Shown: one piece after another, positions 41,538 through 50,414 of the stretch
Position numbering within the stretch: position 1 is the first letter of the stretch
How the letters are laid out: every line of letters begins with the position of its first letter
Assembly (NCBI RefSeq): GCF_900116295.1
Contig: NZ_FPAF01000003.1
Span: 124,001 to 188,000 of the forward strand
Direction: 5' to 3'
DNA length: 64,000 nt
Origin: Bacillus sp. 103mf
GTDB taxonomy: Bacteria > Bacillota > Bacilli > Bacillales > Bacillaceae_G
Position numbers and translations under genes: made by a program
The notes under the pieces: model-generated
The model's database searches: none
Told to the model about the DNA's origin: nothing
What the model saw: only the letters and a program-made list of their open reading frames with translations

Positions 41538-42941
41538 TTGAAAAGTGTAAGATTACCATCGATGATAGAAATCATCATTCTTTTGCTGTTATTTTTAGGC
41601 GTTGTCTTTTCATTTCAGACAATTTTTGATTTACCGATTCAGCTTGCGTTATTTATTTCATGGTTTCTTGTCATTGCGCTTGGATTAAGGCTTGGATTTC
41701 GTTATCAAGAATTACAAGATGCGATTACAAAAGGAATTTCGAATGGACTCGAAGCAGTTTTAATATTAGTAGCGGTTGGTGCTCTTATTGGAACTTGGAT
41801 TGCTGGCGGTGTTGTGCCAACACTTATTTATTATGGTTTAGAATTTATTCACCCAAGTATCTTTCTATTAGCAACATTAATTATTTGTTCGATTACATCT
41901 ATCGCAACAGGTACTTCTTGGGGGACGGTAGGTACAGCTGGTATTGCCATGATGGCAATCGGAGAAGGACTTGGATTACCACTTCCTCTTGTAGCTGGTG
42001 CAGTTCTGTCCGGTGCGTATTTCGGAGATAAATTATCACCATTATCTGATAGCACCGTACTTGCAGCTTCTATGGCGAAAGTAGATGTTATTGCGCACGT
42101 TCGTGCTATGTTGTATTTAGATGTTCCAGCTTATATTATTACCGGTATTATGTTTACAGTTGCCGGCTGGATATATGGCGGAAAAAATGTAGATTTAGAA
42201 AAAGTAGATTTTCTAAAGGCATCTTTACTAAAGCAATTTGATATTCACATTTGGATGCTCGTTCCAGCAGTCGTTGTCATTATACTGTTAGCGATGAAAC
42301 GTCCATCTATGCCTACAATTGCAATGGGGGCTCTTCTTGGTGCCATCTGGGCAGCTGTGTTCCAAGGCATGCCTTTTGGAGAAGCGATTGGCACAGCTTA
42401 CAAAGGATTTTCTATCGATTCTGGTATCGATTTCATTGATAAGTTATTAAATCGCGGCGGAATTGAAGGAATGCTCAGCTCAGTTGCTGTTATTATTTTC
42501 GGACTTGGTTTTGGTGGTTTACTAGAAAAGCTTGGCGTTTTGAAAGTTATTGTTTCGAAGTTTGAGAAAAAATTAACATCTGCAGGTAATGTAACACTTT
42601 CGACTTTAATTGTTGCATTTTTAGCAAACGTATTTGGCTGCGCCATGTATGTATCATTAATTTTAACGCCAAAAATTATGGAAGAAAGCTACGATAAATT
42701 AAAATTAGATCGCCGCATTTTAGCTCGTAACTCAGAAGTCGGTGGAACGCTCACATCAGGAATGGTTCCATGGTCTGATAACGGTATTTTTATGGCGGGT
42801 ATTCTAGGCGTTTCGACGTTATCTTATCTGCCATTTATGTGGTTGAGCTTTGTATCATTAGCGCTTGCTGTTATTTACGGATATACAGGTAAATTTATTT
42901 GGTATGTAAATGATGTAGAGAAAGAAAAGCAAGTATCATAG
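41538..42941 (+). CDS. nhaC: NhaC-family Na+/H+ antiporter
   Basis: A 467-residue membrane antiporter with about 12 helices and NhaC signatures: GISNGLEAVLILVAVGALIGTWI, SITSIATGTSWGTVGTAGIAMM, VAGAVLSGAYFGDKLSPLSDSTVLA and RNSEVGGTLTSGMVPWSDNG. It exchanges sodium for protons, or malate-coupled sodium in the MleN subgroup. TTG 41538 follows AAGGAGAG; the upstream ATG at 41508 has no site. The fumarase gene follows, which would fit a malate/fumarate-linked MleN type, but that is inference. Confidence 0.92.
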   Translation: MKSVRLPSMIEIIILLLLFLGVVFSFQTIFDLPIQLALFISWFLVIALGLRLGFRYQELQDAITKGISNGLEAVLILVAVGALIGTWIAGGVVPTLIYYGLEFIHPSIFLLATLIICSITSIATGTSWGTVGTAGIAMMAIGEGLGLPLPLVAGAVLSGAYFGDKLSPLSDSTVLAASMAKVDVIAHVRAMLYLDVPAYIITGIMFTVAGWIYGGKNVDLEKVDFLKASLLKQFDIHIWMLVPAVVVIILLAMKRPSMPTIAMGALLGAIWAAVFQGMPFGEAIGTAYKGFSIDSGIDFIDKLLNRGGIEGMLSSVAVIIFGLGFGGLLEKLGVLKVIVSKFEKKLTSAGNVTLSTLIVAFLANVFGCAMYVSLILTPKIMEESYDKLKLDRRILARNSEVGGTLTSGMVPWSDNGIFMAGILGVSTLSYLPFMWLSFVSLALAVIYGYTGKFIWYVNDVEKEKQVS

Positions 42942-42945
42942 TATG

Positions 42946-42984
42946 AAAAAATCATCCTTTCGCTTATAGCGGGGATGATTTTTT
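42946..42984 (+). terminator. Terminator after nhaC
   Basis: AAAAAATCATCC and GGATGATTTTTT pair, with an inner CGCTATAGCG-like loop. Confidence 0.9.
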
Positions 42985-43139
42985 GTTTTTATGGGCTAAT
43001 TTATTATCTTTGTGCAGTAATTTATATTATCAAAATCATCATTCAATAGATGACTTTCATTTTTAGTGGTAATATTTATTATTTTTAGTTTTTTCAGTAA
43101 AATGAAAGAGAAGGTATTTAATTCTAAGGGGATGAAAAC

Positions 43140-44528
43140 ATGGAGTACAGAATTGAAAGAGATACATTAGGAGAAATGAAAGTTCCAGCTGATAAATTAT
43201 GGGCAGCACAAACGCAGCGTAGTAAGGAGAACTTTCCGATTGGAACAGAGTGTATGCCGCTTGAAATTGTTCGGGCATTTGCAATTTTAAAGAAAAGTGC
43301 AGCGATTAGTAATCAAAAGTTAGGGAAGCTAGCAGACGAAAAGGCAAATGCAATTGTAGAGGCAGTTGATGAAATTTTATCGGGAAAATGGGATGAGCAT
43401 TTTCCGCTTGTTGTTTGGCAGACAGGAAGTGGTACACAATCTAATATGAATGTGAATGAAGTAATTGCTAACCGTGGAAATCAAATTTTAAGAGAAAAAG
43501 GGCTTGATCTACATATTCATCCAAACGATGATGTAAATATGTCTCAAAGCTCAAATGATACATTTCCAACAGCACTTCATATTGCGTGCGTGATAGCTGT
43601 AGAAGAGCAAGTATTGCCAGCAGTAGAAAAATTAAAAGGCACGTTAAAAGAAAAAGTAAACGAGTTCTCTCATATAATTAAAATTGGTCGTACTCATTTG
43701 CAGGATGCAACGCCGTTAACGTTAGGTCAAGAAGTGAGTGGCTGGCATCGTATGCTTGAAAAGACAGAGCGGATGATTATAGAAAGTAGTACATATATGA
43801 AAGAGCTTGCAATTGGTGGTACTGCGGTTGGAACAGGGATTAATGCCCACCCAAAATTCGGTGATATGGTTGCAGAAGAAATTAGTAATTTTACAGGAAA
43901 ACATTTTGTATCAGCACTAAATAAATTTCATGCGTTAACAAGTCATGACGAAGTTGTTTATACGCACGGGGCGTTAAAAGCGTTAGCAGCTGATGTAATG
44001 AAAATTGCAAACGATGTCCGCTGGCTTGCAAGCGGACCGCGTAGCGGCCTTGGGGAAATTACGATTCCAACCAATGAGCCAGGGAGCTCTATTATGCCAG
44101 GAAAAGTAAATCCAACGCAAAGTGAATCTTTAACGATGGTTGCAGCACAGGTCATGGGAAATGATGCAACCATCGGCTTTGCGGCAAGTCAAGGGAACTT
44201 TGAGTTAAATGTCTTTAAGCCAGTCATTGCTTATAATTTCTTACAATCTGCTAGATTATTAGCAGATGCGCTTGTTTCATTTAATGATAAATGTGCAGTA
44301 GGTATTGAAGCAAATGAAGAAATTACCAGACAGCACTTAAATAACTCGTTAATGCTTGTAACAGCGTTAAATCCGCACATTGGTTATGAAAATGCAGCAA
44401 ACATTGCCAAGCATGCACATAAAGAGGGATTAACACTAAAAGAAGCGGCACTGCAATCAGGTTTGTTAACAGAGGAACAATTTGATGAAATTGTAGATCC
44501 GAAGAAAATGATTGAGCCGAAGGAATGA
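43140..44528 (+). CDS. fumC: Class II fumarate hydratase (fumarase C)
   Basis: A 462-residue tetrameric TCA-cycle enzyme that interconverts fumarate and malate. Motifs: [39 protein letters not shown] (substrate-binding His) and the signature [15 protein letters not shown] with the catalytic serine loop. Full length for the family. AAGGGGATG precedes ATG 43140. It is monocistronic with its own terminator. Nothing unusual. Confidence 0.97.
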   Translation: MEYRIERDTLGEMKVPADKLWAAQTQRSKENFPIGTECMPLEIVRAFAILKKSAAISNQKLGKLADEKANAIVEAVDEILSGKWDEHFPLVVWQTGSGTQSNMNVNEVIANRGNQILREKGLDLHIHPNDDVNMSQSSNDTFPTALHIACVIAVEEQVLPAVEKLKGTLKEKVNEFSHIIKIGRTHLQDATPLTLGQEVSGWHRMLEKTERMIIESSTYMKELAIGGTAVGTGINAHPKFGDMVAEEISNFTGKHFVSALNKFHALTSHDEVVYTHGALKALAADVMKIANDVRWLASGPRSGLGEITIPTNEPGSSIMPGKVNPTQSESLTMVAAQVMGNDATIGFAASQGNFELNVFKPVIAYNFLQSARLLADALVSFNDKCAVGIEANEEITRQHLNNSLMLVTALNPHIGYENAANIAKHAHKEGLTLKEAALQSGLLTEEQFDEIVDPKKMIEPKE

Positions 44529-44540
44529 AATACTTTATAA

Positions 44541-44577
44541 AAGATAGGATTCTCAAGTGAGGATCCTATCTTTTTAG
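44541..44577 (+). terminator. Terminator after fumC
   Basis: AAAGATAGGATTCTCA and TGAGGATCCTATCTTTTT pair around AG. Confidence 0.92.
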
Positions 44578-44862
44578 TTTATCCCGCTATTTTGGGGCAG
44601 TAAGACCCCCACCTCAAGATTCAGAGAGAAGCATTGTCCAGCTCTAGCGGCTAGAATCTCCGGTCGTTTCGCCCCCTCGGACGAGGCAAAAAGCACCTCT
44701 TTGTCAGGGACTCCAACGTCCTACGATTCTGAGCGAGCCGCTTCCGCCTTTCTAAAGAAGATAGGTGGGAGATAACTGCCCGTAAAAGCCCGATTGGGTA
44801 GGCTTTCCATCCGTAGGGGATGAAGAAAACCCCCACGGATGGAAGTTTCACTTTATAAAGGG
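44577..44862. repeat. AAGTGAAACTTC hairpin repeat, copy 4, with a nested GC-rich repeat
   Basis: The outer part is an inverted copy of the hairpin family: TATCCCGCTATTTTGGGGCAGTAAGACCCCCACC at the left, and CCCCCACGGATGGAAGTTTCACTTTATA at the right. Inside, 44638-44758 (CCAGCTCTAGCGGCTAGAA...GAGCGAGCCGCTTCCGCC) is the same GC-rich unit seen at 10408-10523. So one repeat is inserted in another. No gene here; ORFs across it are not supported. Confidence 0.8.
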
Positions 44863-44985
44863 ATTATATATATGAATCAATTTCATAATTGTTTCTTTTC
44901 CTGAGTTGGATTGGCAGAATTTTAGAAGTATGTTTTTTGAAAATACTAAGCGGTTTTTCCATCATGTAAGTAGTTTAGAAAAGAT

Positions 44986-45066
44986 AAAATGAAATTTCCA
45001 TTAGTATGGATCTTACTGCCTGCGAATAGCGGAATAAAAAAATCCCCGTTATAAACGGAGATTAGA
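44986..45066 (+). repeat. AAGTGAAACTTC hairpin repeat, copy 5 (short), plus hairpin
   Basis: AAATGAAATTTCCATTAGTATGGATCTTACTGCCTGCGAATAGCGGAATAAA is a decayed short copy. It is followed by AATCCCCGTTATAAACGGAGATT, a small stem-loop (45040-45066). The rest of 44863-45218 holds nothing I can call a gene. Confidence 0.6.
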
Positions 45067-45218
45067 AGGAAGGAATGAAAGAAATAAATAATAAAGTTGT
45101 ATTTTGAATCTATTACTAATTTTGGGGCAATATAAGATTATATTTTCCTTAAGTTTTAAATAAATAATGAAACAACTTTTGGATGCATTTTATTAATCTC
45201 TGCAAGCAATTCGTTTTT

Positions 45219-45464
45219 TTAATAGACGCGAAAAAACAAACCAGTAAGTTCAGAGTTAACACTAAAATCATCATTTAACGTGATAGAGAAACAAGCAGTT
45301 AAAGGTAACGTAATTACGACAGATCCATCTGCTTTTACTTCGATTGTAGGACTTGTCCCACATGCATCAGCACAATCCACAGCTACTTCAGCTTCACTAC
45401 CTGGTGTAATGGTAATTGTAAGACATATATCAAAACAAACATTCTCTTTTGTACAAGCCATCAT
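45219..45464 (-). CDS. Small cysteine-containing beta-rich protein, unknown
   Basis: An ~81-residue protein with alternating strands: ENVCFDICLTITITPGSEAEVAVDCADACGTSPTIEVKADGSVVITLPLTACFSITL. It has six cysteines (ACTKENVC...DIC; DCADAC; TAC), no signal peptide and no membrane helix. AAAGGAGG precedes tandem ATGs at 45464/45461. Compact Cys-bearing beta proteins of this size in the cereus group are often spore surface or appendage proteins, but I cannot assign a family. Its neighbours give no functional hint. Confidence 0.6.
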   Translation of the reverse strand: MMACTKENVCFDICLTITITPGSEAEVAVDCADACGTSPTIEVKADGSVVITLPLTACFSITLNDDFSVNSELTGLFFRVY

Positions 45465-45791
45465 TTTCCCTCCTTTAATAGAATTCACTGATAGATTATG
45501 TAATAAAGAGAGAAAATGTACCTTATAATTCATATATTAAGTTTAAAATGAGGCATATACTCTATATTTTCTCTTGAAAAATGTTGTTATTATTTATGGC
45601 TTATATTCTTTATTAACAACATTTGCTCTTATTTTTCTTTCTATATATAGAATCCACTTATCGATTTAACTAAGTTGCACTTTATAGTGAAAAAATATTA
45701 TTTTCCAAATCATACAAAATTACTTCACAAATTCCACACAATTGTTTGTTATCCTTCATATAGGTCGACTTGATTTAGAGGAGATTGCCAT

Positions 45792-47069
45792 ATGAAAATA
45801 ACTCGAGTTTTTTTTCTCTTTTGTATAATTTTTTTAAGTTTTTCATTCCATACTTATGCACAGGATACGTTACAATCTCAAATTGACGCTGCTCCTGAAT
45901 ATGGAATTGTAAAAATACCGAGTGGTATCTATAACGAGACACTCGTTCTTTCAAAGCCTGTTACTTTAGAAGGGACAGGGGAAGTCACTGTTCGTTCTTG
46001 TAGTAAAGAGCCTGTTATTACGGTAAAAGGACAATCTGTCACCTTGAAGCATATAAAGGTAGAACAATGCAGCAGTAGAGCAGACACGGAGGCTATTCGT
46101 GTTACTGGTAAGAATCATAGGTTGAATAATCTTCAAATCTACACAAAGCAGTTCGGGATTAAATTTAACGAGACAAGTGATACGGTTGTAGAAGGTGGTT
46201 TTATTAAAGGGAATTCGAAAGGAAACGGAATCGACTTATGGGAATCAAATAACAATATGATTCAAGGAGTCGAGATTGATAGAGTAAGAGATGGCATTTA
46301 TATTGAAAATAGTCATTTTAATCGAATAACCCGCAATGCTATCGGAAATTCTCGTTATGGCATACATATTATGTTTTCTAATCACATAACCGTACAGGAT
46401 AACAAGTCTCACAACAATATTACAGGTGCCATGGTGATGGGAACAAAAGAGACAAAAATTAAAAGGAACGAGTTAACTTTCAATAATCGTAATGTTAATG
46501 CACAGGGTTTATTGCTGTATGATGCAGAGAAAACAGAAGCGATTGGCAATCGAATTTCTTATAATCGTGTTGGAATGTATGTGGAAAATGCAAATAACAA
46601 CCGTATTTCAGATAATGAAGTAAATGGGAATTTTATTGGCATGCAAATTAAAAATGCTAATGAAAATAATGTGTCTGACAATGTCTTTATTGGAAATGTA
46701 AATGAGTCTCAAGCGATAAACAGCACTGAAAACAAAATTATACATAATTATTGGGACGCATCCTTGAAACTGGATACAAAGGGAAATGGTATTAGCAGCA
46801 TTCCGCACAGAGCAGATCCATTTTTTCTAACACTAACAAATGAAGTCCCCGAATATCAGTTGTTTTTCCAAGCGCCTGGTATGCTTGTACTCCAAGCATT
46901 GTTAAAAAGTCCTGAAAATCAAGTTTTAACTGATTATGAACCTAGGATGACAATTAGAGGGAAAAAGGAAGAAAACAATTCTTCATTTAAGATGCAAATC
47001 GGAATAATCAGTATGAGTATGTTAGCAATAAGTATTACTTTATTTAAAATTGGGAGGAAAAGAAGATGA
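45792..47069 (+). CDS. nosD: NosD-like periplasmic-type copper processing protein
   Basis: A 425-residue exported right-handed beta-helix: signal peptide ending FHTYAQ, then repeats such as NGIDLWESNNNMIQGVEI, DGIYIENSHFNRITRNAI, YGIHIMFSNHITVQDN and VGMYVENANNNRISDN (CASH/NosD domain). The C-terminus has APGMLVLQALLKSP, seen in NosD, and a closing transmembrane helix. NosD works with NosF/NosY to mature the copper centre of nitrous oxide reductase. GAGGAGAT precedes ATG 45792. It overlaps nosL by 4 bp. No nosZ lies in the window. Confidence 0.87.
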   Translation: MKITRVFFLFCIIFLSFSFHTYAQDTLQSQIDAAPEYGIVKIPSGIYNETLVLSKPVTLEGTGEVTVRSCSKEPVITVKGQSVTLKHIKVEQCSSRADTEAIRVTGKNHRLNNLQIYTKQFGIKFNETSDTVVEGGFIKGNSKGNGIDLWESNNNMIQGVEIDRVRDGIYIENSHFNRITRNAIGNSRYGIHIMFSNHITVQDNKSHNNITGAMVMGTKETKIKRNELTFNNRNVNAQGLLLYDAEKTEAIGNRISYNRVGMYVENANNNRISDNEVNGNFIGMQIKNANENNVSDNVFIGNVNESQAINSTENKIIHNYWDASLKLDTKGNGISSIPHRADPFFLTLTNEVPEYQLFFQAPGMLVLQALLKSPENQVLTDYEPRMTIRGKKEENNSSFKMQIGIISMSMLAISITLFKIGRKRR

Positions 47070-47584
47070 AATGGAAAGGTTTATTTATTACAATAGTTGC
47101 AGCTCTTTTATTGACAGTAGTTGGCTGCGGGAAAAAGGAAGTTAAGCCAGTATCAATTGACGAGAAAACTGATAAATGTGCCAACTGTAATATGGCTGTG
47201 ACGAACGATCAATTCGGAACAGAAGTAATTCTTGAAAACGGTAAATCATTAAAATTTGATGATCTTGGTTGTATGTACAAATGGATGAATAAAAACAAGA
47301 ACGAAAAGTTGCAAGCAAAATTTGTACGTGATTACAATACAAAAGAGTGGGTTGAAGTAGAGAAAGCGACTTATGTTTATGACAAAGATATTAAAACACC
47401 GATGGCTTATAATGTGATTTCTTTCAAAGATAAAAAAGATGCAGAAAGCTTTGTCTCTAAAAATAAAGGTGAAGTGTTAGAAGCAAAAGATTTGGAAAAG
47501 CATGAATGGAAAAAGAACATGGATATGATGATGAAAATAAAAGAAGAGAATGCAAAGAAAAAGGATATGAATCATTCTCATTAA
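47066..47584 (+). CDS. nosL: NosL-like copper chaperone lipoprotein
   Basis: A 172-residue lipoprotein: lipobox ending VVGC (Cys21), then the NosL copper site CANCNMAVTNDQFGTEVIL and FDDLGCMYKWM. NosL binds Cu(I) outside the membrane and feeds nitrous oxide reductase maturation. The ATG at 47066 overlaps the nosD stop (ATGA). The C-terminal tail is rich in K, M and D and ends in HSH, possibly extra metal ligands. A terminator follows, then a hairpin repeat before nosY. Confidence 0.9.
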   Translation: MKWKGLFITIVAALLLTVVGCGKKEVKPVSIDEKTDKCANCNMAVTNDQFGTEVILENGKSLKFDDLGCMYKWMNKNKNEKLQAKFVRDYNTKEWVEVEKATYVYDKDIKTPMAYNVISFKDKKDAESFVSKNKGEVLEAKDLEKHEWKKNMDMMMKIKEENAKKKDMNHSH

Positions 47585-47585
47585 T

Positions 47586-47620
47586 AAAAAAGGACAACCG
47601 CTCCGGTTGTCCTTTTTTAT
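47586..47620 (+). terminator. Terminator-like hairpin after nosL
   Basis: AAAAAGGACAACCG and CGGTTGTCCTTTTTT form a perfect stem with a 3-nt loop. It could split the cassette into nosDL and nosYF transcripts, or attenuate the latter. Confidence 0.9.
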
Positions 47621-47762
47621 CCTGCAATAAGAGGGAGTTAGCCCCACTTTAAGATTGAGAGAGAAGAAAATAGATGGGGGCTAACTGCTGGCATGCGCCC
47701 GATTGGTTCAATTAACCATCAGTGGGGGACTCCACTGATGGAAGTTTCACATTATGGAAAGA
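47618..47762. repeat. AAGTGAAACTTC hairpin repeat, copy 6, between nosL and nosY
   Basis: TATCCTGCAATAAGAGGGAGTTAGCCCC...GGGGGCTAACTGCTGGCATG and AACCATCAGTGGGGGACTCCACTGATGGAAGTTTCAC, an inverted-orientation copy. Strong stems TTAGCCCC/GGGGCTAA and CCATCAGTGG/CCACTGATGG are visible. Confidence 0.78.
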
Positions 47763-47770
47763 GGGATATT

Positions 47771-48583
47771 ATGTGGCACATTTGGCAATCTGAGTGGCGA
47801 ATCACGATAAGACAACGTTCATCTTATACATTTGTCATTCTTTGGACGAGCGTTTTGTCTTTACTATTTTTATTGGAGCGAAATACACCTACTATAACAG
47901 GATACACAAATATGACAGGTACAATGGTGAATTTAGTGCTGTATATTATACCGTTATTTATGCTTATTATCAGTTCTTTTTCTATTGCAAATGAAATGGA
48001 AAACGGACAGTGGCGGTTATTAAGTACGTATCCCATTTCTAGTGTTGCTTATGTAATGGGAAAAGCATTCGGACAATTTACAGCGCAGCTCATTATTTTT
48101 ACACTTAGTTATGGTATAAGCCTTATAATTGGTCTCATTAGTGGAAGTGCATTATCTATTAAATGGGTGCTAGCTCTTTATATATTCTCAATAGTATTAA
48201 TGCTTTTCTTTTTAATAATCGGTTTCGTGGTAGGTTCTTTTGTCGTAACAAGATGGCAGGCGCTAACAATATCTGTTGGGGTTTGGTTTTTCTTAATTAT
48301 GATTTGGCCTACTGCACTTATTGCTGTTCTTAGCTTTGTTCCGTATCCAATGATTGCTGTGTTCCTAAAAGTAGCTTTGTTTGTTAATCCTGCTGAACTG
48401 CTTCGCATCGTATTTGTTGTTCAATTAGGTGGTGGTGCAATATTTGGACAAGCATACGATACTCTTATTACTTTCTTACAATCTGAGGCGGCGTGGGGAG
48501 TTCTCATTTTATATACACTGATATATATGGCTTTGGGTTTTACTCTCTCTGCATGGAAGCTAGAAAGGAGAAAAATGCAATGA
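47771..48583 (+). CDS. nosY: NosY-like ABC-2 permease
   Basis: A ~270-residue permease with six hydrophobic segments. The coupling loop ANEMENGQWRLLSTYPISSVAYVMGKAFGQ and the length fit NosY, the membrane partner of NosF. ATG 47771 follows AAAGAGGG; the upstream ATG at 47693 lies in repeat DNA. It overlaps nosF by 4 bp. Its place after nosD-nosL supports the Nos assignment over a generic exporter. Confidence 0.83.
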   Translation: MWHIWQSEWRITIRQRSSYTFVILWTSVLSLLFLLERNTPTITGYTNMTGTMVNLVLYIIPLFMLIISSFSIANEMENGQWRLLSTYPISSVAYVMGKAFGQFTAQLIIFTLSYGISLIIGLISGSALSIKWVLALYIFSIVLMLFFLIIGFVVGSFVVTRWQALTISVGVWFFLIMIWPTALIAVLSFVPYPMIAVFLKVALFVNPAELLRIVFVVQLGGGAIFGQAYDTLITFLQSEAAWGVLILYTLIYMALGFTLSAWKLERRKMQ

Positions 48584-49278
48584 CACTTTTGCAAGTTAAA
48601 GAGGTTTCAAAAGAATATAAGACAAAACAAGCACTTTCTCACTTTTCGCTTCAAGTAGACGAGGGAATGTGCATCGTACTATGCGGGGGAAACGGTGCAG
48701 GAAAAAGTACACTTCTTCATATATTGGCAGGTATTTCAAAACCGACAGAAGGCACGATTGTATTGAATGGGATTGCTCTCCATGAAAACAGGAATGCATA
48801 CGTGTCACAAATTGGATATATGCCAGATGACTTCCATGCGCAGGAGATGATGACTGTGCATGAATTTCTTTCTTTTTATGGTGTGTTACGAAAGGCTAGT
48901 CAGCGACAAGTACAAGAGATTTTAGAAAAGATAGGTCTGATTGAAAAGAGGAATGAACTTGTAAAACATTTATCGAAGGGAATGCGTCAACGCTTAGTAT
49001 TTGGACAAGCGTTGTTAGGGAAACCGAAACTATTATTATTAGATGAACCGACGAATGGTTTGGATCCATTTTGGGTCGATGCATTTGTCGAGGTTTTACA
49101 GGACATTAAGAAGAATGGGACAATTGTTATTTTTTCCACACACATGATGGACGTGGCGGCGGAGATAGGGGATTGTATTTTGTTTATGAAAGATGGGATT
49201 GTGACAAAGCGTATTGAACATAAAGGAAGTAAAGAGGAGAAAACACTGCACTTGTTACAATTGCACCGGCAGGGATGA
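48580..49278 (+). CDS. nosF: NosF-like ABC ATPase
   Basis: A 232-residue ATPase: Walker A GGNGAGKST, signature LSKGMRQRLVFGQALLG, Walker B LLLLDEPTNGLDPFWVDAF and switch IFSTHMMDVAAEIGD. AAGGAGAAAAATGC precedes ATG 48580, which overlaps the nosY stop. NosF-type ATPases are short, as here, and energise NosY with NosD for copper-centre assembly. Confidence 0.87.
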   Translation: MTLLQVKEVSKEYKTKQALSHFSLQVDEGMCIVLCGGNGAGKSTLLHILAGISKPTEGTIVLNGIALHENRNAYVSQIGYMPDDFHAQEMMTVHEFLSFYGVLRKASQRQVQEILEKIGLIEKRNELVKHLSKGMRQRLVFGQALLGKPKLLLLDEPTNGLDPFWVDAFVEVLQDIKKNGTIVIFSTHMMDVAAEIGDCILFMKDGIVTKRIEHKGSKEEKTLHLLQLHRQG

Positions 49279-49314
49279 AATCGAAAAAATAAAAGTTTAA
49301 TAGTGATAATGAAC

Positions 49315-49347
49315 AATAGGACTAGTATGGTAGCTAGTCCTATTTGT
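49315..49347 (+). terminator. Terminator after nosF
   Basis: AATAGGACTAG and CTAGTCCTATTTGTT pair around TATGGTAG. The rest of 49279-49615 is AT-rich promoter-like sequence without a gene; GAGGGGAGTAAGACCACATTGATAG near 49400 is a decayed trace of the hairpin repeat. Confidence 0.85.
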
Positions 49348-49615
49348 TGTATTTTCGTATGCATATGTAAGCAAAATTTGTAGGTGCTTCTTCAGTTACT
49401 GAGGGGAGTAAGACCACATTGATAGAAATGTTGTTTTATTGAAAGGCATAAAACTTCCTTTTAATATCCATAAAACATAAACGTTATTTAATTTTGTTTG
49501 AAAATAGGCAAACAATATATTGGAATGTTTGTTTTTATTATGGTATTATAAATAAAAATAAACTAAATCATAATTCGTTTGTTTTTAAAATAAACTTTTT
49601 AGGGGATTGTTTAGC

Positions 49616-50380
49616 ATGAATGATATTTCAGAATGGTTTTGGAATGCCACGGTTGAGGAATTGAAAAAAGGATATGTATTTGAGAAGGACACTGAAGAAT
49701 ACGTTTGTTTAGCTTGTGGAGAAAAATTTGTGAAAGGTATTATTTATCAAGAAGAAAACGTTTTTTATGAAGCAGAGAAATTTACACAACTTCATATCGC
49801 AAATGAACATATTTCTATGTTCGACTATTTATTAGGGTTAGATAAGAAGTTAACAGGTTTAACAGATTTGCAGAAGAAGATGGTGCAGTTCTTTCAGATG
49901 GGTTTAAATGATAAAGAAATTGTAAAGGAAATGGACGGTGGAAGCACTTCAACAATTCGAAATCATCGTTTTACATTAAGGGAGAAGATGAAACAAGCCA
50001 AAGTGTTTCTTGCGCTTATGGAGCTCTCAGAAGAAAAAGCGACGAATCAACCTAAATTTCTTCCAATTCATCGTACAGCTACGATGGTTGATCAGCGGTA
50101 CAACATTACCGAAGAGGAGAATGAAGAAGTATTAAAATTACATTTTACAGAAGGATTAGAAGGACCACTCTCTAAATTTCCAAAGAAACAAAAGCGAAAG
50201 CTCATTATTTTGAAACATTTAGTGACAAAGTTTGATAGTAATCAAAAATATACAGAAAAGGAAGTTAATGAGATTTTAGAAAATGTATACCCTGATTATG
50301 TCACGTTAAGAAGGTATTTAATTGAATACGGTTTTCTTGATAGAACATCAGATGGAAGTCAGTACTGGGTGAAATTATAA
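49616..50380 (+). CDS. DUF2087-domain transcriptional regulator with LuxR-like HTH
   Basis: A ~254-residue protein in three parts: a zinc-ribbon-like N-terminus (VCLACGEKF with a later H-x-x-NEH), a helix-turn-helix (LTDLQKKMVQFFQMGLNDKEIVKEMDGGSTSTIRNHRFTLREKMKQ) and a DUF2087 domain (FPKKQKRKLIILKHLVTKFDSNQKYTEKEVNEIL then DYVTLRRYLIEYGFLDRTSDGSQYWV). The start is ATG 49616, or TTG 49607 closer to the site AGGGG. Its neighbours are GIY-YIG and MATE genes, which it may regulate. Confidence 0.85.
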   Translation: MNDISEWFWNATVEELKKGYVFEKDTEEYVCLACGEKFVKGIIYQEENVFYEAEKFTQLHIANEHISMFDYLLGLDKKLTGLTDLQKKMVQFFQMGLNDKEIVKEMDGGSTSTIRNHRFTLREKMKQAKVFLALMELSEEKATNQPKFLPIHRTATMVDQRYNITEEENEEVLKLHFTEGLEGPLSKFPKKQKRKLIILKHLVTKFDSNQKYTEKEVNEILENVYPDYVTLRRYLIEYGFLDRTSDGSQYWVKL

Positions 50381-50414
50381 ATAAAATGTAGAGAAAGTGA
50401 AAGGAGAAAGGAAA

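Noticed and set aside
41353-41541. 62-codon ORF before nhaC
   Set aside because: No ribosome site, biased aromatic/Lys/Cys composition from AT-rich DNA, and it overlaps the true nhaC start region.
34485-45066. AAGTGAAACTTC hairpin repeats read as CRISPR repeats or riboswitches
   Set aside because: The copies are dispersed singly, differ in length, and have no regular spacers or cas genes; they resemble no known aptamer.
47771-49278. nosYF pair as a generic drug exporter
   Set aside because: Direct linkage to nosD and nosL and the short ATPase length favour the copper-maturation role, although sequence alone cannot exclude an exporter.
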